Positions 19,690-28,748 of a stretch of DNA of 31,243 nt are shown here, piece after piece. Every line of letters starts with the position of its first letter. Position 1 is the stretch's first letter. The stretch is from the NCBI GenBank assembly GCA_026770575.1, contig MU657190.1, positions 460,823 through 492,065 of the forward strand. Reading direction: 5' to 3'. A program made the translations under genes and the position numbers. The DNA comes from Pelagophyceae sp. CCMP2097. Taxonomy: Eukaryota > Sar > Pelagophyceae. Below the pieces are notes generated by a model. That model ran no database searches. It had not been told where the DNA came from and saw only the letters and a program-made list of their open reading frames with translations.

Positions 19690-21045
19690 TTAGGAAGGCG
19701 CGGGGCCTTTAGTCGCGCGTATGACTGATAGTTTCTCGTTTCGCGCCCTTTTCGAAGCGACGATCTCTGCGCGGAGCGACTGCTTGGCGAGGGCGGCCAT
19801 AATCTCGCGCGGGTCGTTTTCGTCGACCTACATCTCGCGCTGGTCGTTTTCGTCGCCGGCGGTCCAATTGGAAGATGCCCCCTCGCCTCTGTCTCCAGGC
19901 CGTCGGCGGTCCGGGCTCCCTCGGACGCGGCGAAAGACGACGACGAGGTAGAAGGCGCCGCAGTCTGCGAGCCATTCGGAAACGTGCGGCAGCAGCCGGT
20001 CGACGACCTCGCGGCCGCGCAGGCCGCCCGCCTGTTTAGGAGCGTCGCCTTCTTCGGCGCGACACACGCCTCCGTGAAGACACGCACCCATGCGGCCTCG
20101 ATGCCGTCGGAGGCAACTTCGGTGGAGTCGGTCGGTACATACGGAGGATTGAAAATCAGCGCGTCGACCTTGCCGCGGAGCCGCAGGCCGCTCAGCAGGT
20201 CCTATCACGCTTCGTGGGCGCCTTTTGGCGAAGAGCGGGGCCTTGCGGGGTTTGTGAGTTTAACAAAAAGAGGGCCCGCCCGCTCCATGCAAAGAGAGGC
20301 CCCCCGCAACGACCCCGCAACACCGACGCACGCCCTGCACCACCTCGACGCGCGCGCCGACGCCGTTTGCGATTGCCGTGGACGTCGTCGCGTCGCACGC
20401 AGCGCGGTTGACGTCGACTGCGAGGCTACGGCACGATGGGTCCGGGGACCGTCTAGACGGCGCGTTTCCGTGTGAAAACGGTTAGGGCCCCCGTAGGGGC
20501 TATTCCTCACTGCATCGCGGCGCGGTTGATGAGGCGCCTGCGACGCCGGTGAGACGACGGGCAGTCGGTCGAAGCGGCGAGAGACGGGCGCTGGGAACTC
20601 GCGAGACGAACGTGGTCACGGTGCCAGACCCGGGTCCAATTTCGACGACCAAGCGCGCCGAGCGCAGCAAGGACGCGTCGCCGTGCCTAAAGGGCTCTCG
20701 TGGGCGCGAAAACCGCGTCGAGAGTTGGGTTGAAGGATCTGTCGTTCGGGTCTGAGGGTAATGGGTCCGAGGGTATGAGTCTGGCCCATCCTCATCTCCA
20801 TCCTCCTTAAAGGGGCCCCCGTAGGGGGTACGCCCTCTGAAGGGCGCCTACTCATGTGCGCCTACTCAAGGGCGCGTGTTGGCGCCCTGTTGCATCGTCC
20901 CGGCTTCTGCTTCGCTCGGACGCCGGCGGGACAGCGCGTCGAGGAGGAGGAAGGTGTCCTCGCTGGGTTCGTAAACACACTGCCACGCCTCCAAACCCAA
21001 ATGCTCCACGCAAGGCGTCCACCCCGCGGCCACCGTGTCCGCCAT
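19690..21045 (-). CDS. MTQ2: HEMK2/N6AMT1/Mtq2-type protein glutamine methyltransferase
   Basis: A six-exon model recovers the whole family fold. Exon 1 (21045-20933) has MADTVAAGWTPCVEHLGL and the signature VYEPSEDTFLLLDAL. Exon 2 (from 20686) carries SAM motif I, VVEIGPGSG. Exon 3 (to 20332) has LAVDVNRAACDATTS, the acidic SAM-binding strand. Exon 4 (20201-20088) has LIFNPPYVPTDSTEVASDGI, the NPPY catalytic motif. Exon 5 (20031-19939) has VVDRLLPHVSEWLADCGAFY and exon 6 (19827-19690) ENDPREIMAAL and NEKLSVIRATK. Introns of 246, 130, 56 and 111 nt keep phase; the exon 2/3 junction (about 20610-20420) is not resolved. The enzyme, with a Trm112 partner, methylates the GGQ glutamine of eRF1. 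Intron 1 and the exon 2/3 intron each hold a GC-rich palindromic repeat. Confidence 0.88.
19798..19858. repeat. 30-bp tandem duplication at a splice acceptor
   Basis: The segment ending in the acceptor of the last Mtq2 intron (GACGAAAACGACCAGCGCGA on the minus strand) is repeated, with two changes, as the first 30 nt of the last exon. The duplication boundary and the TAG acceptor coincide. Confidence 0.75.
20484..20503. repeat. GC-rich palindromic repeat in an Mtq2 intron
   Basis: AGGGCCCCCGTAGGGGCTAT is identical to 29268-29287. It lies in the unresolved intron between exons 2 and 3 of the methyltransferase gene. Confidence 0.85.
20808..20876. repeat. Half copy of the foldback element in Mtq2 intron 1
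   Basis: TTAAAGGGGCCCCCGTAGGG is followed by GGGCGCCTACTC units, the same order as the left arm of the 193-bp foldback at 26749-26941. It sits inside the 246-nt first intron of the methyltransferase gene. Confidence 0.75.
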
Positions 21046-21203
21046 GCCCACAGCACGCCCGCGAAACGGCCGCGGCAAGGGACGTCCGGCGAGGCGCTCG
21101 CTCGGGCCGGAGGCAGTCGAAGTTGTCGCTGAACCAGTTTGGGCGAGTGCGGACCGAGGCGTTGGGCCTCTTTAAGCCTCTGCGAAGCTGCGAGTCCTCT
21201 GCG
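21046..21203. promoter_or_regulatory. Probable bidirectional promoter
   Basis: Only 158 bp separate the divergent start codons of the Mtq2-type gene (ATG 21045, minus) and the MYND gene (ATG 21204, plus). I see no clear TATA box. The compact spacing implies shared control if both starts are right. Confidence 0.45.
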
Positions 21204-22452
21204 ATGGACCTCCGCGATGACGACGACGACGGCCCGCCGCTCGAGTTCGTGGACATGACGCAGAGCCGCCCGCCGACGGCAGGTGCGACTGTCTTGAGTG
21301 GACATATGGGTCCGACGTGCGGCTCGATGCCTTTGGTGGACCGAACGGCCCAACGCATGTCGACCGCCCTCCCCGTCGCAGGCCCGCCGCCGCCGCCGTC
21401 GACGGCCCGCGAGTGCGTCTGCGCCGCCGCGTGGTGGGCTTCGAAGGCCGTGCTTCACGCGTTGTTTGTTAGGCCTGGGATCTACACCATCTCCGTAAGT
21501 TGGCCTCGCGCAGCCCGATGGCCATGCAGCCTCAAGGACGGCGAAGCAGATGGCGCCCGATGGCCGTGCAGCCTCTGGTCGCGTGGCCGGACGCTGTAAC
21601 GTAGGCCGACGGCGTGGTGGACTTTCGGCGACGACCACAGAGTGCTGACGCCGCGCCGCCAGTGCCGCTCTTCTCCACAGACCTCGAGGGACTGCGCGAC
21701 GGCCAGCTCCAGATGTGCAGCCACTGCGGCCAGAGCGGCGCCACGTGCGTTAAAGGCGCTTTGCCGACCCCATTTGCCGACCCACCCGTAGGCACCGCTG
21801 CGGCCGGTGTTGGACGGCACGATATTGTAATTCTGACTGCCAAAAAACGGGCTGGCTCATTCACCGCATGGAATGCCGCCGGCGAAGCAAGCCCGTCTGC
21901 GACGCTCCGGCCGCGCAGCCCTCGCAAATTCCGGCGAGAGCGCCCGCGGCGAATTCAACGTTGTCGCAGTGCGCGCGGTGCTGCGCCTTTGACCGGAAGA
22001 AGAAGCCGGAAGACCTCAAGGCCGTGTTTACTGTCGACGGGGTTTTACCAGACAACTCCGGCGACTCCGGCGGCGCGCGAGGCGTGCGGCGCACGCGCTG
22101 GCGCTGTGCCTGCCGCGGCTGCGGCCGGGCGTTTTGGTGCACGCTCGTTGATGACGGCGCGTTTGACTCGGTGCCGTCGTGGTGTTCGACCCTCGACGTT
22201 TTCCGCGGCGCGCGAGACGACCGCGGGCTCGACGAAGCGCACCGCGCCACGGCGACGGACGCCGCGACGCGCGGCGCGCAGACGATGGGCGGCGCTGCGA
22301 CGCCGCGCGACGCAGCGACGCCGCGCGACGCTGCGACGGCCGAGGCTGCGCAGACGGCGGCTACGGCTGCGCAGACGGCGCATCCAGTGACGTCCCGCGA
22401 CGCCGAAACGGCCACCGACGCGCCCCCCGACACGGCGGCGTTTATCACCTAA
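21204..22452 (+). CDS. MYND zinc-finger protein, four exons
   Basis: Exons are 21204-21282, 21382-21494, 21605-21744 and 21792-22452, with introns of 99, 110 and 47 nt (GTGCGA, GTAAGT, GTGCGT; all end AG). The phases agree and give 330 residues. It starts MDLRDDDDDGPPLEF, then a polyproline run and a hydrophobic helix ACAAAWWASKAVLHAL-like segment. Residues about 97-130 form the MYND finger once the 47-nt intron is removed: CSHCGQSGAT, HRCGRCWTARYC, NSDCQKTGWLIHRMEC, with all expected Cys/His. A second cysteine-rich part (CARCCAFDRKKK; CACRGCGRAFWC) and an alanine/threonine-rich tail follow. MYND fingers bind proline-rich peptides. It starts 158 bp from the divergent methyltransferase gene. 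No SET or other enzyme domain is visible, so the role is unknown. Confidence 0.82.
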
Positions 22453-22631
22453 GCACCGTGGCTGGGCCCCGCCGCCGCAGAAGTCGGTCACAATCTTGTA
22501 TTTAAATTTTTAAAGATTGACGGGTGGCTGTCGAGCCTCCTAAGCCAATTGCACTAGAATGCAAACCGTTCTCCGTCACAGCAAATACAGACCGGCATCA
22601 GTAACGGCGAAGCCGCTGCGCGGCGTTTTCT
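22453..22631. other. Short spacer before MYND-RING-Sel1 copy B
   Basis: An AT-rich stretch (about 22498-22520) follows the MYND gene stop. The 5' exons expected for copy B are not identifiable; an in-frame TAA lies near 22600. Confidence 0.4.
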
Positions 22632-23023
22632 TGCAAGCACTGCGCCAAGTGCAAGTCGAGGCACTACTGCTCGAAAAAGTGCCAGCTCGCCGACTGGCAC
22701 GAGCGCGGGCACAAGGCGCAGTGCAGGTAGATGACCGCCGAGTTCCAGGACCGCCTCCTCGACGAGCTCATGCCGCCGAAGAAGGTCAAGGAGGAGCGGG
22801 GCATCGTCGAGGACGTCACATCGGCTGCTGGTTCCAGGGCGGCGGCGCGCTTACCGGCTGCTCGGACGACTACGACGGCCAAGGCCAGCGCGGTGAACGA
22901 TAGCACGCCGGACTGGGGCGGAACGTGCCCCGTCTGCTTTGACTGCATTATTGACCTGCTGTCGGTCGATGTTGGCAAATTACATTTACAAATATAGGAA
23001 TTCCTACGATTGCTGCTGCAAGA

Positions 23024-23477
23024 CACTGTCGAATTAGATTATCACCGGAAATCTATTAACTATTTTTGGCTCGTGAAGGCGGCTGGCGCTGCGCCGACCA
23101 CTCCCGCGAGACGCCCTGGGCGCGCTTGTTTGGCTTTTTCGTCAACTGCCTTATTTTGGCGAGTCTCTGCGAAAGCTTCTTAATTTAGTAGTTAATCAAG
23201 TCTAAACCTTAGGGCCCAAATCAAAAGTCGATGAAGGCGCCAATGAGTTCCCGGCCAATTGAGACAGACGTTAGGGGCACTGTGCCCGAATGTTATGTCC
23301 AAATTGGCCGGCAATTCCTTGCCTCCAAAGTAGGCTACTAAAACTTCGCGGTTTGAGACGTTTCTTCTTCGCGCGCTGGTCTCCAAGGCGCCAACTTATA
23401 CGACTGGAGGGGCGGCAAGAGCGCACGCGCTAAAAAAAGTTATCTTCGGCGATTTCTGTTGTGCAAATTCGACAGTG
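23024..23477. mobile_element. 454-bp non-autonomous CACTA-like DNA transposon
   Basis: The ends are the exact 12-bp inverted repeat CACTGTCGAATT, with weaker inverted similarity continuing to about 50 bp. The trinucleotide AGA flanks it on both sides. Removing the element and one AGA restores CCCKKICEEC, matching CCCKKICTEC of copy A. CACTA/EnSpm elements are known for CACTA or CACTG tips and 3-bp target duplications. No transposase is encoded; the interior is AT-richer than the host gene. Confidence 0.85.
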
Positions 23478-24044
23478 AGAAGATTTGCGAGGAGTGCTTC
23501 GTCAAGTGCCGGCAGCACGACGACCGCTGCCCGCTCTGCCGAGTGTCAGCATCTAAGTCAGTCGCCGAGGGTGTGCGCCGGCTGCAGGAGCACGTGGACA
23601 AGGGCAACGCCGCTGCACAGTTTCATCTCGGCAACGCGTACCAATTTGGTGCCTTGGGCCTCAAGAAGAGCTTCAAGCGGGCGCTCCAATTGTACGAGCG
23701 TGCTGCGGCACAGGGGCACGCACCAGCTCAGAATCAATTGGGAAATACTTACGAGGCTGGGGAAATTGTCAAGATCGACCGCAAGACCGCCGCGCAGTGG
23801 TACCGACGTGCAGCCGAGCAAGGATATCCTCATGCTCAAGTCAATCTCGGCTATGCGTTCTACGAAGGCAGGGGCGTGGCGCAGACGTACGACGAAGCCG
23901 TGCGGTGGTACCGGCTCGCCGCGGCGCAGGGGCACGCAGATGCGCTCTTTACACTCAGCAGCTGTTACATGAGAGGCCACGGCGTGCCGCTGGACGAACC
24001 CGAGGCGCTGCGCCTCTGCAAACGCGCCGCGGCCAAGGGGCACG

Positions 24045-24121
24045 CCGAGGCCGCAGAGACGGCAAAACGGTTCGAGGCGTACACCGAGGCCGCAGAGACG
24101 GCAAAACGGTTCGAGGCGTAC
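24045..24121 (+). repeat. 39-bp tandem duplication at the Sel1 C-terminus
   Basis: Two copies encode AEAAETAKRFEAY then TEAAETAKRFEAY, in frame, extending the last helix of copy B by 13 residues. Confidence 0.9.
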
Positions 24122-24145
24122 TTCAAGGCGGTTATTCCCGCCTGA

Positions 24146-24878
24146 GCCAGCCCCACCCAGGGTGGATATTAAGCAAGCAAGGCGGCGGTGGCCTGCGGCG
24201 ACGCAATTCCGGTGACCCGGTAAAAAGCCTGGACCACTCTTCATAACTTATGATCCACGACGCTTCTCCCTCGGCCATTCGGCAAGCCGGGAGACGGGCC
24301 TCGGCATCTTCCGATGCTCGGGGCCACGGCGCCGCCAGGGGCTCGATGCGTGCTCGACCGTCCGCGCATCCTCGGCCGTCCACGCTGTCGACCCCTTCTT
24401 CTCGGGGCGCGCCGCGGCGACCCGCGGCGGACCCGGAAAGGGCGGCGCGACCTCGAGGCCCGGGCCGAGGCGGGCCGCGCTGCGCGAGGCGTCGCCGCGT
24501 CCTTGGGGCCGAAGGCGCTCCCGAGGGCACCGGTGTGCTTTGCAGCGGCGCCGCAATGAGCCTGCCGGTCAGCGCCCACCCGTCCACCGTCGACAGTTGC
24601 AGGCTGGACGATGTATTAGTGTGCTACGACCTTCTGTTCAGCACTCCACGGAGGCTCAAGCCGGGGTGCTTGTGAAAAGGGCACGCCGGCCCCGAGCCAC
24701 GGATATACACACTGGCGGTCCCCGCACGCGCGCTCTTCGCCGAGGGCGCGTCCTGCAACCATTCCCACACGTGTCCACATGTGGCCCCATACGTCGCCCC
24801 GACTCGATCGCCCTGTGTCGCCGAAAATGACGCCGTTTTGGCGATCTGCCTCCGAGCCTCCGAGTCGTCGACGGTCCG
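24146..24878. other. Spacer with no clear gene
   Basis: Frames are open on both strands but Arg/Pro/Ala-rich. A short plus-strand peptide from ATG 24556 (MSLPVSAHPSTVDSCRLDDV) could be an upstream exon of the next gene; no junction supports it. Confidence 0.4.
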
Positions 24879-27800
24879 ATGAAGGCCCGGCGCCTGTGGC
24901 GGTGCCGCCGTGGCCCGGCGCGCCTCGCGACCGGCGCAGCGGGCCGCGGCGCCGCGGAGCCGCCGCGCGCGGACCCTGCATGGACCAGCGACAATGACGT
25001 AGAACTCTTCGTGCGCAACGTGCCGCGCAAATTCACCGCAGACGACTTGCGCAAGACGTGCGTGTTTTGCGTGCTGGGAGGCGTCGTTTGCCGACGAGGC
25101 GTTGCCGTGTGCCGAGTGCGACTATAGGTTTTTGACCGTCTGTGCCGTCACCTCTGTGACAGTGCCCGTCGACTTCAACGGCGAGGCGCGGGGCTTCGCG
25201 TTTGTGAACGTGCACGCGGCGGACGTCGAGGACGTGTTTCGGAAACTGCACAACTTCCCTATCGGTGCCACCCCGCGTCGACAACAGAGGGATCGTGCCA
25301 AAAACGACGAATTCGGGCGCGAGAGAGGGCAGCCGCACGAATCCTTTTCAGGCGGCGAGACTAGGCGGCCGCACTCTTTCTATAGAGCGGCAGACGGCTC
25401 AAACTGCGGGCAGAGCGGCGGACATTTCGCTCGGCAAGCAGCTCTCGGCGTGTTCGAGTGCGGCGGACGTGCTGAGCGTGTTTTCTGAAAAGAAGGAGTT
25501 TTGCAATGCGGTTCACCTCGCGACGGCGTTGCACCGCTGCGGCACCCTCCAACGTTCGACCAAACTGGACGCTTCACAGCTCAAGGCGCTCGTCGACGCG
25601 GCATCGATGAGTTTATTGCACGACTCAGCGCAGTGGGACTCGCGGCACATTGTGAGAAGCCCTTTGAAAGGCCTGCGGGGAGACGGGAGAGGACGAAGGC
25701 CTGCGGCAACTCGGGTCTGATTAGGCGAACGCAGTTTGGGGCTGCGCCAAGCTGGGACCGTCGACGCACGCGCTGCTTCGCGCGGCGGCGGTGGATGCAC
25801 CTGGGAAGATTGGGAAATTCAATGCCCAAGATCTCGCCAGCACCGCATGGGCATACGCCACTGCCGGCGTCCCGGCGCCTTTACTCTTCGACGCCATCGA
25901 AAAAGTTTCGGTGAAGAGGATTGCCGCGTTCAACTCGCAGGCGTTGGCGAACATGGCCTGGGCCTTTGCAAAGGCTGGCGTTCAAGCACCTTTGCTCTTC
26001 GCCGCCATTTCAAAAGAAGCGACTCAGACCATGTTGCCACCTCGAGGATACCCGGAATCGGGGGCGGCGAAGATTGAGGCTTTCAACGCCCAAGCCTTGG
26101 CGAACACGGCGTGGGCCTTTGCGACGGCGGGCCACCGTAGTCCACTCCTCTTCGCCGCCATTTCAAAAGAGGCACCCGCAAAGATTGCCTCGTTCAACTC
26201 GCAGAATCTGGCCAACACGGCGTGGGCATTTGCCTCGATGGGGGTTGAGTCGCCAAATCTGTTTGAAGCTGTAGCCGCAGAAACGCTGTTAAAAGTGCAG
26301 ACGTGCACTCCCCAAGCGCTCGCCAACACGGCGTGGGCCTTTGCGACCATGGGCGTCGCGGCGCCCTTTCTTTTTGATGCGGTGGCGGCGGAGGCGCTCC
26401 AAAGGTTGAAAATGTTTAAACCGCAAAACATGGCCAACATCCTTTGGGCCTTCGCGGCGGCGGACCACGCCGCCCCGCCTCTGTACGCCGCCGTTTCGGC
26501 CTTTGCGCTGACGCGCATTTCAGAATTCAAACCGCAAGAGATCGCGACGACTGTTTGGGCCTTTGCGACGGCGGGCGTGGCGGCGCCGATACTCTTCGAC
26601 GCTTTTGCTCCTCTTGTGGTCAAACAGATCGGCGCCTTCAACTCGCAGGCCCTGGCGAACACGGCCTGGGCCTATTCCACGGCGGGGGTACACGCGACGC
26701 ATTTATTCGACGCCGTAGCGGGACCGCGTCTTGGAAAACCCGAAACGCGCGACTAAAGGGGCCCCCGGAGCAGGTGAAGGGGCTCAAGGGCGCCTACTCA
26801 AGGGCGCCTACTCAAGGGCGCCTACTCAAGGGCGCCTACTCAAGGGCGCCAAAAAAACGTGAGTAGGCGCCCTCGAATAGGCGCCCTTGAGTAGGCGCCC
26901 TTCAGCCCCTTTACCCCCCCCACCGGGGCCCCTTTAGTCGCTGAAAACCCAAAACGTCAAACGTGGTCGGAACAGCGGGGGACCGGGATCGACAGCAGCC
27001 GCGCGGCTTTTGGGCCGTGAGAGGCCCGCAAGGTCCATCTTGTCTGGGCGACGGAAGCTGGGCGCCGCTGAAACTCCTGTCGATGGCCGGAGACGGTCCG
27101 ACGGGTCCGACAAGGCCCTTCGACGTTACGGTCCCAAGAGGATCCTCGACGGTCTGAAGCGGCCCCTGGACAGTCCGATGCGGCCTCGCGATGGTCCTTT
27201 GCGGCCCTTCAACCGTCTTCTCCGCCCCCATTATCCGAGAGTGGCCTCCTTTCGACGGTCCGATTCAGCGATTGGCGGTCCCATACGACCCCTCCACGGC
27301 CAGTCTCTGGGGCCTCGACGTTCTCAAATCGGACCTTTTCGGAATTGAGACGGACTCTTCGTCGGCCTCGTGCGGTGACCCCGAGACAGCCCCGAGACAG
27401 CCCTCACGACGGCCCCAACGGCGGTCCGATGCGGACCTGGATGGCCCGACGCGACCACGAAGCACTCGAGGCTGAATTCCCCAAAAGTCGCCAAAAGTCA
27501 AACAAGTGAAAGATATTCAAACATGACAGTCCCGACGGCTCGTCGATGGGCGCCACCCGGGGCGCCTATGGGTTCTACTCGAGCCTCGGCGCCCATGCGG
27601 CGGCTGCTCGGGCGTGCGAACCCAGCGGAGACGCGAGCGAGTGCGCGGAGACGCGAGCGAGTGCTGGGCAGTGCCTCTGAAAAGAGTCGTACGATCCCAG
27701 AGTCGCACTTTGCCGCAAAGATGAGCAGACGATCCCCGAGAAGCTCCCGGCGCTCAAGCATCACTTTAGGTGGCGTTTGAGTCGGAAAAAAAAATCAACA

Positions 27801-28306
27801 CGTTCCACGCCAAAAACCTCTCAAACCTGCTCTGGGCCTTTAGCCACTCCCAGATCCTCGCCCCGGACCTCCTCAATGCAGTCAACGAATCCGCGCCGCG
27901 GAAGATTTCGGCGTTCAACGCTCGAGAACTTTCAGCGGCCGTGTGGGCATACGCCGCGGCGGGCGTCCAAGCCCCCGCTCTGTTCAAAGCCGTCGCTGCC
28001 GCTTCAGTAAACCGCCTCCACTCCTTCCGCCCAAAGGATCTGGCGCACGTGCTCTGGGCTTATTCGGCGAACGGGGTCGACGCGCCCTTGTTGTACGACG
28101 CTTTAGCTCTTCGAATCGAGGCGAAAATAAACGACTTTACCTTCGAAGAGCAAGCCGACCTCCTCGACGCATACGAGCACCTGCGCCACTCCAGGCCGGA
28201 ACACGCGCTGACGAAGCTGCTGAAGAGGCACGAGGTCGCGCTGAACGAGGCGAAAGTGCCTGACGGCGACACGGCTCTCCATCTTGACGAGGCTCTTCGT
28301 AAATGA
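24879..28306 (+). CDS. RRM plus about 12 helical 37-residue repeats, five exons
   Basis: Exons are 24879-25057, 25128-25264, 25365-25651, 25725-26714 and 27770-28306; the introns are 70, 100, 73 and 1055 nt (GTGCGT, GTGCCA, GTGAGA, GTAGCG; all end TAG). The phases are consistent and give 709 residues. An RRM spans about residues 45-122: VELFVRNVPRKF (RNP2), ARGFAFVNV (RNP1)-type strand and GGRTLSIERQ (last strand), each split by introns. Repeats follow, like LANTAWAFATAGVxxPxLFxA at 37-residue spacing, resembling heptatrico-/octotricopeptide RNA-binding arrays of organelles. Repeat 3 has a 14-residue insertion (TQTMLPPRGYPESG). Removing intron 4 restores exact spacing in repeat 9 (HLFDAVAFESEKKINTF). 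Likely role: organelle RNA binding or processing. No RAP domain is seen. The N-terminal start is the first in-frame ATG and is not certain. Confidence 0.85.
26749..26941. mobile_element. 193-bp foldback element in a long intron
   Basis: The ends are the exact 17-bp inverted repeat GCGACTAAAGGGGCCCC, and inverted similarity continues across nearly the whole length (GGGCGCCTACTCAAGG units on the left, complements on the right). The left arm holds about 4.6 tandem 14-bp units; an A-run separates the arms. The transcript would form a long hairpin inside intron 4. The TAA that would end an unspliced frame (26754-26756) lies in the left tip. Confidence 0.85.
26942..27480. repeat. Degenerate GGTCC-rich minisatellite within intron 4
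   Basis: Drifting units such as GACGGTCCGACGGGTCCGAC and GCGGCCC/GGTCC words fill about 540 bp, in style like the array at 1-895 on the other strand. No coding frame is plausible. The remaining intron (27481-27769) is unremarkable and ends CACTTTAG. Confidence 0.7.
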
Positions 28307-28748
28307 CACTTCAAAGGACTCTCGCGACTTTTTCGAGGGGCGGGGCGGGCGTGAGGCGTCCGTGGCGCGGGCGCCGCCGCAAAGGGGCCGCCCCGAACTT
28401 TGTCCTCGGCGAATGGCGTGGATCGATGCCACAGTGTCCTCGGCAGAGTTTCCAAACTATCTACGCCCCTTCTCGACGACTCCGACTCGGATTTCACGCG
28501 TACCCTCCCGCGCGCCGCCACAGCCTCGTGCGCTCGCTTCGTGGGTGTGGACAGTCGACACGTAAACGGATCCCTCCCCACGCGCGCCGCACGACGACGA
28601 CCCCCGAGTGGACGATTGATACGGTCGTCGCCGGTCCCGACCCCCGGTCCTGCTCCGCCAAAACGCAGAGGCCCGCGCCGCGGCGGCGGCCCGGGTCTCG
28701 TGACGCACGAAGAAAAGTCTGAGTATACTGGGCGGCAACCGTCAGAGT
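28307..28748. other. Convergent spacer with an uncertain plus-strand frame
   Basis: One plus frame (about 28402-28789, LLDDSDSDFTRTLPR inside) looks slightly protein-like but has no ATG and overlaps the end of the minus-strand pseudogene. I do not call it. Otherwise nothing is seen. Confidence 0.4.

Larger units (their letters stand above)
22632..24145 (+). pseudogene. MYND-RING-Sel1 protein, copy B, split by a transposon
   Basis: MYND: CKHCAKCKSRHYCSKKC, then QLADWHERGHKAQCR, then TAG at 22728-22730 where copy A has CAG. The same frame resumes as MTAEFQDRLLDELMPPKKVK. The RING-like part starts CPVCFDC; before SYDCCCK about 19 extra nt with a TAG shift the frame. After CCCK a 454-bp element (23024-23477) interrupts, then KICEECFVKCRQHDDRCPLC and four Sel1 units (for example QWYRRAAEQGYPHAQVNLGY; GHGVPLDEPEALRLCKRAAA) run openly to TGA at 24145. 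The Sel1 half is cleaner than that of copy A. Predicted role as in copy A. It may survive as a shorter Sel1 protein if transcribed, but the full protein is broken at three points. Confidence 0.78.

Noticed and set aside
22993..23007. TAGGAATTCCTA palindrome shared with about 4567 as a specific element
   Set aside because: Two 12-bp copies containing an EcoRI-like core are too little evidence for a repeat family.
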